A stretch of 33,309 nt of DNA from Nonomuraea corallina (GTDB lineage Bacteria > Actinomycetota > Actinomycetes > Streptosporangiales > Streptosporangiaceae). The notes under the pieces were generated by a model. That model saw only the letters and a program-made list of their open reading frames with translations, was not told the DNA's origin and made no database searches. The stretch is from the NCBI RefSeq assembly GCF_027620315.1, contig NZ_JAPNNL010000069.1, positions 1 to 33,309 on the forward strand, in the 5' to 3' direction. The position numbers were made by a program, and so were the translations under genes. Below, one piece after another: positions 1 through 6,138 of this stretch; position 1 is the stretch's first letter; each line of letters starts with the position of its first letter.

Positions 1-405
1 CTCGGCCCCGAGTACCAGGCGTACCCGAAGGTGTCGGCCTACCGGGCGGCGCAGGGCGTGGAGGCGGTGGTCCGCGACCTGGCGCGGGCCGACCACGTGA
101 TCGACACCGTCGCCGGGGTGGGGGAGGAGGCCAGGCTGAACGGGATCGTGTTCGAGGTGTCCGACCCGGACGCCGTCCTGGCGACGGCGAGGCAGGAGGC
201 GTTCCGGCAGGCCGCGGTCAAGGCCGCGCAGTACGCCGTGCTGGCCGGGCGGCCGCTCGGCCGGGTGGTGTCGATCGCGGAGGAGCGGCACGGGCCGCCG
301 GTCCCGATGGCGCGGACCATGGCGGCCGAGGCGCACGACACGGTGAGCCCCGGCCGGCAGGCGATCGGCGTCACCGTCCAGGTGGGTTACGCCTTCGGCG
401 ACTGA
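1..405 (+). CDS. SIMPL domain-containing protein, C-terminal part (partial)
   Basis: The reading frame is open from base 1 to a TGA at 403-405, so the gene starts outside the window; about 134 residues are visible. The pattern YRAAQGVEAVVRDL, followed by an I-D-T-V-A-G-V-G segment, a 'GIVFEVSDPDAVLATARQEAF' type stretch, an alanine/lysine-rich helix and a 'GRPLGRVVSIAE' strand is the typical C-terminal half of SIMPL (DUF541) proteins. These are usually secreted or membrane-anchored proteins of poorly defined function. The signal peptide and N-terminal half cannot be seen. It converges with nadA, and a strong hairpin lies between the two stops. Family assignment is from remembered pattern, function unknown. 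Confidence 0.8.
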   Translation, partial: LGPEYQAYPKVSAYRAAQGVEAVVRDLARADHVIDTVAGVGEEARLNGIVFEVSDPDAVLATARQEAFRQAAVKAAQYAVLAGRPLGRVVSIAEERHGPPVPMARTMAAEAHDTVSPGRQAIGVTVQVGYAFGD

Positions 406-407
406 AC

Positions 408-431
408 GGCGCGGGCCGGGCGGCCCGCGCC
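408..431. terminator. Hairpin between convergent SIMPL gene and nadA
   Basis: Perfect 10-bp stem GGCGCGGGCC / GGCCCGCGCC with a GGGC loop, starting 2 bases after the SIMPL stop and ending 7 bases before the nadA stop. There is no T-tract on either side, as is common for actinomycete terminators. It could serve both strands. Confidence 0.6.
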
Positions 432-438
432 GGCCGCG

Positions 439-1590
439 TCAGGCCAGGGCCAGCATCCGGTCCAGGGCGACCCGCGCCCAGTGGGCGGTGTCCGCGTCGA
501 CCGTGATCCGGTTGACCACCTCGCCGCTCGCGAGCGACTCCAGCGCCCACACCAGGTGCGGAAGGTCGATCCGGTTCATGGTCGAGCAGTAGCAGACCGT
601 GCGGTCCAGGAACGACACGCTCTTGTCGGGGAACATCTGGGCCAGCCGCTTGACCAGGTTGAGCTCGGTGCCGACGGCCCAGGCGGACCCGGCGGGCGCC
701 TCGCGCAGCGTCGTGATGATGTGCTCGGTGGAGCCCACGTGGTCGGCCTTCAGCACGACCTCGTGCCGGCACTCCGGGTGCACCAGCACGTTCACACCCG
801 GGACGCGCCCGCGCACGTCGTCCACCGATTCGGCGGTGAAGCGGCCGTGCACCGAGCAGTGGCCGCGCCACAGGATCATGCGCGCCCGCTCCAGCTGCTC
901 GGCGGTCAGCCCGCCGTTGGGGCGGTGCGGGTTCCAGACCACGCAGTCGTCGAGCGACATGCCCATCTCCAGCACGGCCGTGTTGCGGCCCAGGTGCTGG
1001 TCCGGCAGGAAGAGCACCTTCTCACCCTGCTCGAACGCCCAGTCCAGGGCGCGGCGCGCGTTGGACGAGGTGCACACCACGCCGCCGTTGCGCCCGCAGA
1101 AGGCCTTGATGTCCGCGCTGGAGTTCATGTACGTGACCGGGACGACGCGGTCGGCCAGCCCGGCGTCCTCCAGCGCCTCCCAGGCATCCTCGACCTGGTC
1201 GAAGGTGGCCATGTCGGCCATCGAGCACCCGGCGGCGAGGTCCGGCAGGATGACCTGCTGCGCGTCGGTGGTCAGGATGTCGGCCGACTCGGCCATGAAG
1301 TGCACCCCGCAGAACACGATGTACTCGGCCTGCGGGCGGGCGGCGGCCTGCTGCGCCAGCTTGAACGAGTCGCCGGTCACGTCGGCGAACTGGATCACCT
1401 CGTCGCGCTGGTAGTGGTGGCCCAGCACGAACAGGCGGTCGCCGAGCGCCGCCTTCGCCCGGCGGGCGCGTTCGACCAGCCGGGGGTCGGAGGCCGGCGG
1501 CAGCTCGCCGGGGCAGTCCACCCCTGTCTCGCTGTGCGGATCGGAGCCCCGGCCGAGCACGAAGAGCGGAAGTCCCGTCTGGGTGGTCAT
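439..1590 (-). CDS. nadA: Quinolinate synthase NadA
   Basis: Condenses iminoaspartate with dihydroxyacetone phosphate to quinolinate in de novo NAD synthesis; cytoplasmic [4Fe-4S] enzyme. The protein has 383 residues, the length of the longer (Bacillus/actinobacterial) NadA type. Recognisable blocks are LGHHYQRDEVIQFAD (about 56-70), FCGVHFMAESADIL (93-106), GCSMADMA (121-128), CSVHGRF (245-251), HPECRHEV (271-278) and CYCSTMNRIDLPHL (333-346). By family knowledge the cluster ligands would be C122, C245 and C335, all present. ATG start at 1588-1590 has a G-rich ribosome site (GGGGGTAGGG) just upstream. No nadB or nadC adjoins it in this window, unlike the common nadA-nadB-nadC order. It is divergent from the Fe-S carrier gene at 1748, which could help mature this Fe-S enzyme (inference). 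Confidence 0.96.
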   Translation of the reverse strand: MTTQTGLPLFVLGRGSDPHSETGVDCPGELPPASDPRLVERARRAKAALGDRLFVLGHHYQRDEVIQFADVTGDSFKLAQQAAARPQAEYIVFCGVHFMAESADILTTDAQQVILPDLAAGCSMADMATFDQVEDAWEALEDAGLADRVVPVTYMNSSADIKAFCGRNGGVVCTSSNARRALDWAFEQGEKVLFLPDQHLGRNTAVLEMGMSLDDCVVWNPHRPNGGLTAEQLERARMILWRGHCSVHGRFTAESVDDVRGRVPGVNVLVHPECRHEVVLKADHVGSTEHIITTLREAPAGSAWAVGTELNLVKRLAQMFPDKSVSFLDRTVCYCSTMNRIDLPHLVWALESLASGEVVNRITVDADTAHWARVALDRMLALA

Positions 1591-1604
1591 CGCCCTACCC
1601 CCTT

Positions 1605-1621
1605 ATCGTCGAACTGACGAT
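1605..1621. promoter_or_regulatory. Inverted repeat upstream of nadA
   Basis: ATCGTC-GAACT-GACGAT, a perfect 6-5-6 dyad, ends 14 bases upstream of the nadA ATG in the divergent nadA/erpA-like spacer (1591-1747). It does not match any NAD-regulator site I can recall with confidence, so it is only an operator candidate. No convincing -35/-10 pair was found for either gene. Confidence 0.3.
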
Positions 1622-1747
1622 TCATCATGACATACCCAGAAGACCGATTTGTCCCCCGGGGGGCGGGCGGGAATGTGTGGCATCCCCCCGATGTTGGTAG
1701 CGTCAATAGCAGGACGTCGGAAACAGACCCGGTTAGGGAGTCAGCAG

Positions 1748-2101
1748 ATGACGGTTGAGAGCAGCGAGACCACGGCACAGGGCCTGAACCTGACCGACGC
1801 GGCCGCGGCCAAGGTCAAGGGCCTGCTCGAGCAGCAGGGCGAAGAAGGTCTGCAGCTGCGCGTGGCCGTGCAGCCGGGCGGTTGCTCGGGGCTGCGCTAC
1901 CAGCTCTTCTTCGATGACCGCTCCATGGACGGCGACGTCGTGTCGGACTTCGGCGGCGTGAGCGTGGTGACCGACCGGATGAGCGCTCCCTACCTGATGG
2001 GCGCCACCATCGACTTCGTCGACACCATCGAGAAGCAGGGCTTCACCATCGACAACCCGAACGCCACCGGCAGCTGCGCCTGCGGCGACTCGTTCAACTA
2101 G
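1748..2101 (+). CDS. erpA: ErpA/IscA-type iron-sulfur cluster carrier protein
   Basis: A-type Fe-S scaffold/carrier of the HesB/IscA/ErpA family, delivering clusters to apo-proteins in the cytoplasm. The 117-residue protein has the conserved LTDAAAAKVKGLLEQQ start, QPGGCSGLRYQLFFDD block (first cysteine) and C-terminal NATGSCACGDSFN carrying the C-x-C pair; these three cysteines are the known metal ligands. An upstream in-frame extension to 1649 exists, but the ATG at 1748 is preceded 7 bases earlier by AGGGAG (1735-1740) and begins the conserved domain, so it is chosen. It corresponds in position and type to M. tuberculosis Rv2204c. Neighbouring Fe-S clients in the window include NadA and the Rieske protein QcrA. 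The erpA symbol is a family name; IscA-like naming would be equally valid. Confidence 0.93.
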   Translation: MTVESSETTAQGLNLTDAAAAKVKGLLEQQGEEGLQLRVAVQPGGCSGLRYQLFFDDRSMDGDVVSDFGGVSVVTDRMSAPYLMGATIDFVDTIEKQGFTIDNPNATGSCACGDSFN

Positions 2102-2128
2102 TCGATCGCCCGCTGGTTCGGTGCCGCC

Positions 2129-2159
2129 GGCCCCGTTCCGCCTTTGTGCGGGCGGGGCC
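2129..2159 (+). terminator. Hairpin downstream of erpA-like gene
   Basis: GGCCCCG (2129-2135) pairs with CGGGGCC (2153-2159), with an inner CCG/CGG pairing and a TTTGTG loop, followed by TTCGCGT. A moderate terminator 28 bases after the stop codon. Its descending arm overlaps the putative promoter of adoK. Confidence 0.5.
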
Positions 2160-2171
2160 TTCGCGTATTCT
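2143..2171 (+). promoter_or_regulatory. Putative adoK promoter
   Basis: TATTCT at 2166-2171 fits the actinobacterial -10 pattern TANNNT; TTTGTG at 2143-2148 is 17 bases upstream as a weak -35. It lies 44 bases before the GTG start and overlaps the preceding hairpin. Confidence 0.35.
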
Positions 2172-2215
2172 CGTGGGGCTCAACTGGCTTGCTGACAACG
2201 AGGAAGAAGAATCCC

Positions 2216-3202
2216 GTGCGCATCGCCGTCACCGGCTCCATCGCGACTGACCACCTGATGACCTTTCCCGGCAGTTTCGGCGATCAGCTCATCGCCGAGC
2301 AACTCGACCGGGTGTCGCTGTCGTTCCTGGTCGACGACCTGCAGATCCGGCGGGGCGGCTGCGCGGCCAACATCGCCTTCGGCATGGCCTGCCTGGGCCT
2401 GAAGCCGCTCCTGGTCGGGGCGGTCGGCAACGACTTCGCCGACTACCGCTCCTGGCTGGAGCGTCACGGCGTCGACTGCGACTCGGTGCACATCTCCGAG
2501 ACGCAGCACACCGCGCGGTTCCTGTGCACCACCGACGACAACCACAACCAGATCGCCTCCTTCTACACCGGCGCGATGGCCGAGGCCCGGCTGATCGAGC
2601 TGAAGCCCGTCGCCGACCGGGTGGGCGGCCTGGACCTGGTGCTCATCGGCCCCAACGACCCCGACGGCATGCTCCGCCACACGGACGAGTGCCGCCACCG
2701 CGGCATCCCGTTCGCCGCCGACATCTCCCAGCAGCTCGCCCGCATGGCCGACGAGCAGATCCGCCAGCTGGTCGACGGCGCCGCCTACCTCTTCTCCAAC
2801 GACTACGAGAAGGGCCTGATCGAGCAGAAGACAGGCTGGTCCGACGAGGAGGTGCTGAGCCGCGTCGGCGTCCGCGTCACCACGCTCGGCCCCAAGGGCG
2901 CGGTCATCGACCGCCGGGGCGAGCCGTCGATCCACGTCGCCCCCGCCCCGGAGCGCGGCAAGGCCGACCCGACGGGCGTCGGCGACGCCTTCCGCGCCGG
3001 GTTCCTGGCCGGCCTCGCCTGGGGGCTGTCGCTGGAGCGCTGCGGCCAGGTCGGCAACCTCACCGCCACCCACGTGCTGGAGCGCGTCGGCGGCCAGGAG
3101 TACGAGCTGGGCCAGAAGGAGTTCCTGGAGCGGTTCACTGCGGCCTACGGCGCCGAAGCCGCCACGGAGATCACCCCGCACCTGCGCTGCTACCACCCGT
3201 GA
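2216..3202 (+). CDS. adoK: Adenosine kinase (PfkB/ribokinase family), AdoK-type
   Basis: Phosphorylates adenosine to AMP (purine salvage). The 328-residue protein begins IAVTGSIATDHLMTFPG and continues with LSFLVDDL, ADYRSWLERHGVDCDSV, ISETQHTARFLCTTD, GANDP-like IGPNDPDGML, FAADISQQLARM, AYLFSNDYE and VTTLGPKGAV; this closely follows the remembered sequence of M. tuberculosis AdoK (Rv2202c), which is more ribokinase-like than eukaryotic adenosine kinase. The anion-hole/catalytic block DPTGVGDAF places the catalytic base at D257. The GTG start at 2216 has AGGAAGAAG 7-15 bases upstream; a longer frame to 2144 lacks such a site and adds unconserved residues. Same neighbourhood as in mycobacteria (between the A-type carrier and ctaC). 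A general sugar kinase is the alternative, considered less likely. Confidence 0.92.
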   Translation: MRIAVTGSIATDHLMTFPGSFGDQLIAEQLDRVSLSFLVDDLQIRRGGCAANIAFGMACLGLKPLLVGAVGNDFADYRSWLERHGVDCDSVHISETQHTARFLCTTDDNHNQIASFYTGAMAEARLIELKPVADRVGGLDLVLIGPNDPDGMLRHTDECRHRGIPFAADISQQLARMADEQIRQLVDGAAYLFSNDYEKGLIEQKTGWSDEEVLSRVGVRVTTLGPKGAVIDRRGEPSIHVAPAPERGKADPTGVGDAFRAGFLAGLAWGLSLERCGQVGNLTATHVLERVGGQEYELGQKEFLERFTAAYGAEAATEITPHLRCYHP

Positions 3203-3207
3203 CCGGG

Positions 3208-3236
3208 CGCGCCCCCGCCGAAGAGGCGGGGGCGCG
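3208..3236. terminator. Strong hairpin terminator between adoK and CBS gene
   Basis: Perfect 12-bp stem CGCGCCCCCGCC / GGCGGGGGCGCG around a GAAGA loop, 5 bases after the adoK stop. Lies between convergent genes and can act on both strands; no T-run. Confidence 0.8.
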
Positions 3237-3264
3237 GTGTCGTTTCCGGGGCGCCGTCCTCAGA

Positions 3265-3305
3265 AGTCCGTCCTGAGGAGTCCGTCCTGAGGAGTCGTCC
3301 TCAGG
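3265..3305. repeat. Short tandem repeat at the 3' end of the CBS gene
   Basis: The 14-base unit AGTCCGTCCTGAGG occurs perfectly at 3265-3278 and 3279-3292, with a decayed third copy AGTCGTCCTCAGG at 3293-3305 that overlaps the CBS-gene stop codon. Probably a small slippage duplication in the trailer. Confidence 0.75.
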
Positions 3306-3723
3306 GCCGGCTGCCGGCGTAGACCCGGTGCACGAACTCGGCCAGCTTGTCGTCGGGCAGGTGACGGGCCAGGTCGGCTTCGGTGATCATGCCGACCATG
3401 CGGTTGTCGCGCATCACCGGCAGCCGCTTGATCTGGTGTTCCTCCATCCGGGCCAGGGCCTCCTCGACCGTGGCGTCGGCCGGCACCCACACCAGCCCCG
3501 TCGCCAGGTCGCCGGCCCGCACGCGGGCCGGGTCGTGGCCCAGGGCCACGCACTCCACCACGATGTCGCGGTCGGTGATGATGCCGGTCACCCGGTCGTC
3601 CAGGCACACCGGCAGCGCGCCCACCCCGTGCTCCCGCATGAGCTGCGCGGCCCGGTCGAGCGTCTCGTGCGACTGGACGCACTCCACGCCCGGGCTCATC
3701 AGATCGCCGGCGGTGTTGGTCAT
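3301..3723 (-). CDS. CBS domain pair protein, Hrp1-like
   Basis: A 140-residue cytoplasmic protein consisting of two CBS domains: first about 5-62 (MSPGVECVQSHETLDRAAQLMREHGVGALPV, ending GIITDRDIVV), second about 72-132 (VWVPADATVEEALARMEEHQIKRLPVM, ending GMITEADLARHLP). The length and both (T)DRDI and (T)EADLARHLP motifs follow M. tuberculosis hypoxic response protein 1 (Rv2626c). CBS pairs usually bind adenine nucleotides; the ligand here is unknown. ATG start at 3721-3723 with a G-rich ribosome site directly upstream that can be buried in a hairpin (see 3727-3763). It follows the TusA-like gene by 58 bases on the same strand and is probably the last gene of the sulfur operon. Link to low-oxygen response is inferred from the Hrp1 resemblance only. 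Confidence 0.9.
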   Translation of the reverse strand: MTNTAGDLMSPGVECVQSHETLDRAAQLMREHGVGALPVCLDDRVTGIITDRDIVVECVALGHDPARVRAGDLATGLVWVPADATVEEALARMEEHQIKRLPVMRDNRMVGMITEADLARHLPDDKLAEFVHRVYAGSRP

Positions 3724-3726
3724 CTC

Positions 3727-3763
3727 GTCCCCCCTCGAAGAACTGTCTCTTCTCCAGGGGGAC
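3727..3763 (-). promoter_or_regulatory. Hairpin that covers the ribosome site of the CBS gene
   Basis: On the minus strand GTCCCCC (3763-3757) pairs with GGGGGAC (3733-3727), and inside it GAAGA (3752-3748) pairs with TCTTC (3741-3737). The 3' arm is the G-rich Shine-Dalgarno stretch that ends 3 bases before the ATG at 3723. This could separate CBS translation from that of the upstream genes; it could also be an mRNA-end structure. Confidence 0.5.
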
Positions 3764-3781
3764 TACCCCGTGACGTGCGGC

Positions 3782-4027
3782 TCAGTAGTTGCGCCGCACG
3801 TGGATCGCCCAGCCCCCCTCGGGCAGTTCGTACGAGCCGACGTGGCGGTGGGACTTGAGCCGGCACCAGGCGGGCACGTCGGTGTAGGCCGCGGGATCGT
3901 CGGCCAGCACGGCCACCACGGCGTTCAGCGGAACATTGTTGATCTTCTCGGCGAGCATGATGATCGGGATGGGGCACTTCTTCCCCAGCGCGTCGATCGT
4001 CAGCACCGGATGAGTGGTCTCGGTCAT
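3782..4027 (-). CDS. TusA/SirA-family sulfur carrier protein
   Basis: A small (81 residues) TusA-fold protein. The signature is IDALGKKCPIPIIMLAEKI near the N-terminus, with the persulfide-carrying cysteine at C18, followed by VAVLADDPAAYTDVPAWC, a typical second strand/helix block with C56 or so. TusA proteins accept persulfide sulfur from a cysteine desulfurase and hand it to tRNA thiolation, molybdenum cofactor or other sulfur pathways. Its ATG overlaps the stop of the cysteine desulfurase by four bases (ATGA), so the two are translated as a coupled pair, and it most likely takes sulfur from that enzyme. In some actinomycetes I recall the two domains fused in one polypeptide, which agrees with the pairing. 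The final acceptor is not shown by the sequence. Confidence 0.92.
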   Translation of the reverse strand: MTETTHPVLTIDALGKKCPIPIIMLAEKINNVPLNAVVAVLADDPAAYTDVPAWCRLKSHRHVGSYELPEGGWAIHVRRNY

Positions 4028-5157
4028 GCGACTCCTGCGTCCTGGCGGATCCGGGCCACGAGCTCGGGCAGCACGGCGAGAAACCTGTCGACCTCCGCCG
4101 CCGAGGCGCCCCTGGGCAGTGACACCCGGACATTCCCATGCGTGAGCACGCCCATCGCTTCCAGAACGTGCGATGGACGAAGCGTACTAGCCGTGCAGGA
4201 ACTCCCCGACGAGACCGCGAATCCCGCCTTGTCGAGCTCGGTCAGCAGCGCCTCGCCGTCCACGTACAGACAGGAGAACGTGACGATGTGCGGCGCCCGG
4301 CCGTCGGGGTCGCCGATCACCTCCACGTCCGGCACCACCTTCGGCACCGTCTCCCTGATCCTGGCGACCAGCGCGGACAGCCTGGAGCGTTCCCGGACGG
4401 CGTCGGCCGTCATCGCGCGCAGCGCGGCCGCCGCCGCCACGATGGCCGGCACGTTCTCGAACCCCGGCACCCGCCTGTGCTCGCGCTCGTCCTCCGGCAG
4501 GAACGAGCGGAACCGGGTGCCCTTCCTGACCGCCAGCACGCCGACGCCGGGCGGGCCGCCCCACTTGTGCGCGCTGGCCGTCAGCACCGACCAGCCCTCG
4601 GGCACCGGCATCCGGCCGGCCGTCTGGGCCGCGTCGACCAGCAGCGGCACCCCGTGGCGGCGGCACGCGGCCGCGGCCTCCGCCACCGGCTGGAGTGTGC
4701 CGACCTCGTGGTTGGCCGTCTGCAGGCAGGCCAGGGCGGTGCCGGGACGGGACACCGCCTCGGAGAACGCCGCCAGGTCGACCCGTCCCAGCCGGTCGAC
4801 GCCGACGATCTCGGCGCTGCCGCCGTCGCGTTCGTGCAGGCGGGCGGTGTGCAGCACGCTGGAGTGCTCGACGGCCGAGGTCACCAGGTGACGTCCGGCC
4901 CGCCGTCTGCCCTGTAGGGTGCCGAGCAGACCGAGATGCACGGCCTGTGTGCCGGACGAGGTGAACGTCACCTCGTCGGGCCGCGCGCCCAGCGCCTCGG
5001 CCACTTCCGTACGGGCCTGCTCCAGCAGCAGGTGGGCACGGCGGGCCTGGTTGTAGAGCCTCGCGGGATCGGCCCAGCCGACGTCGATGGCCGCCAGCAG
5101 CGCTTCACGCGCCTGGGGGTGCAGCGGCTCGGTGGAGGCCGCGTCGAAGTACGCCAC
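4024..5157 (-). CDS. Cysteine desulfurase (class V aminotransferase, NifS/IscS-like)
   Basis: PLP enzyme that removes sulfur from cysteine as a protein persulfide. The 377-residue protein starts VAYFDAASTEPLHPQA and shows FTSSGTQAVHLGL (PLP phosphate site), ANHEVGTLQP (H150), LLVDAAQTAG (D175, Q178), SAHKWGGPPGVGVL with the PLP lysine K198, and SSGSSCTASTLRPSHVL with the catalytic cysteine C321 on its mobile loop. The GTG at 5157 is chosen because the conserved family N-terminus begins there; an ATG at 5187 would add ten unconserved residues and also lacks a ribosome site. The frame stays open far upstream through the antisense of ctaC, but that is composition. First gene of a minus-strand operon with the TusA-like protein (4-base overlap) and the CBS protein. 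Divergent from ctaC. Confidence 0.94.
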   Translation of the reverse strand: MAYFDAASTEPLHPQAREALLAAIDVGWADPARLYNQARRAHLLLEQARTEVAEALGARPDEVTFTSSGTQAVHLGLLGTLQGRRRAGRHLVTSAVEHSSVLHTARLHERDGGSAEIVGVDRLGRVDLAAFSEAVSRPGTALACLQTANHEVGTLQPVAEAAAACRRHGVPLLVDAAQTAGRMPVPEGWSVLTASAHKWGGPPGVGVLAVRKGTRFRSFLPEDEREHRRVPGFENVPAIVAAAAALRAMTADAVRERSRLSALVARIRETVPKVVPDVEVIGDPDGRAPHIVTFSCLYVDGEALLTELDKAGFAVSSGSSCTASTLRPSHVLEAMGVLTHGNVRVSLPRGASAAEVDRFLAVLPELVARIRQDAGVA

Positions 5158-5223
5158 GGTTCTATGATCCCACTCGCGGCACGCCATGGAGGGGCCGCGC
5201 GGAAGGGCGGGGCACTTGCACGC

Positions 5224-5284
5224 TAATGTGTCTGCAATCAGCTGTGCATCAGGAAATACGAGCGCCCGGGAGAGACTCCCGGGC
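5224..5284 (+). promoter_or_regulatory. ctaC leader: putative -10 and a strong hairpin
   Basis: TAATGT at 5224-5229 fits TANNNT; no good -35 is visible. Downstream, GCCCGGGAG (5264-5272) and CTCCCGGGC (5276-5284) form a perfect 9-bp stem with an AGA loop, ending 23 bases before the ctaC GTG. If transcription starts near 5236 the hairpin lies in the leader, where it could attenuate transcription or stabilise the 5' end. Confidence 0.4.
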
Positions 5285-5307
5285 TTCATCTGTGGGGTAG
5301 GCGATCC

Positions 5308-6138
5308 GTGAGTCCGACCCGCCGTTCGACGCGGCGTCCGTTGGCCCGGCGTAGAGTGCCGCGCGCCGTCGCTTTGGCGTTGCTTGTGTCCTCCGCTGCG
5401 GCGTGTGCTGGAGACGTTCCCGAGGCAGAGTGGTCCAACGGGCTGCTGCCGGGCGCGATCACCGAGCAGGGTGAGACCGTCACCGCTCTGTGGAACGGAG
5501 CGTGGATCGCCGCGCTCGCCACCGGTGCGGTGGTCATCGGCCTGATCGTGTGGGCCTGCCTCTTCCACACCAGGCGCAGGGCCAAGGCCGAGCTGCCGCC
5601 GCAGGTTCGCTACAACCTGCCGATCGAGATGCTCTACACCCTGGTGCCTCTCGTCATGGTGTCGGTGTTCTTCTTCTTCACCGCGCGCGACTCCGAGGAG
5701 CTGACCTACGTCTCGGGCGACGCCCCGGTGAAGGTCAAGGTCGAGGCGTTCCAGTGGAGCTGGCGTTTCACCACGACGGTCAACGGCCAGACCACCGAGC
5801 CGGTGACCGGCATGCCGGTCAGCGACTACCAGCAGGGCCCGCAGCTCGTGCTGCCGGTCAAGCAGCGGGTGGAGTTCGACCTTGAGACCAACGACGTGAT
5901 CCACTCCTTCTGGGTGCCCGAGTTCCTGTTCAAGCGGGACGTCATCCCCGGCATCCCCGAGGACAACCCGGGACGCAAGTTCGAGATCACCACCCTCGAC
6001 GAGCCCGGCGTCTACGCCGGCCGCTGCGCCGAGCTGTGCGGCGTCGACCACAGCCGCATGCTCTTCTCGGTGAAGCTCGTGTCACAGCAGGAGTTCGACC
6101 AGTACGTCGCGTCCAACCAGGCGGGGAGTGCCCAGTGA
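5308..6138 (+). CDS. ctaC: Cytochrome c oxidase subunit II (CtaC)
   Basis: Carries the CuA centre that takes electrons from cytochrome c (here the QcrC haems) in the aa3 terminal oxidase. The 276-residue protein has an Arg-rich N-terminus and hydrophobic signal ending LVSSAAAC, so it may be a lipoprotein with C33 as first mature residue. Two membrane helices follow (about 63-86 and 106-128), then the periplasm-side cupredoxin domain with H199 (in IHSFWVPEF) and the CuA loop CAELCGVDHSRM giving C240, C244, H248 and M251. All CuA ligands are present. GTG start at 5308, preceded by GGGGTAGG. The stop overlaps the ctaD start (GTGA), so translation is coupled. A hairpin sits in the leader. Confidence 0.97.
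   Translation: MSPTRRSTRRPLARRRVPRAVALALLVSSAAACAGDVPEAEWSNGLLPGAITEQGETVTALWNGAWIAALATGAVVIGLIVWACLFHTRRRAKAELPPQVRYNLPIEMLYTLVPLVMVSVFFFFTARDSEELTYVSGDAPVKVKVEAFQWSWRFTTTVNGQTTEPVTGMPVSDYQQGPQLVLPVKQRVEFDLETNDVIHSFWVPEFLFKRDVIPGIPEDNPGRKFEITTLDEPGVYAGRCAELCGVDHSRMLFSVKLVSQQEFDQYVASNQAGSAQ

Noticed and set aside
5158..6051. N-terminal extension of the cysteine desulfurase running through the antisense of ctaC
   Set aside because: The extension has no family resemblance and would overlap ctaC; the known N-terminus of the family starts at 5157.
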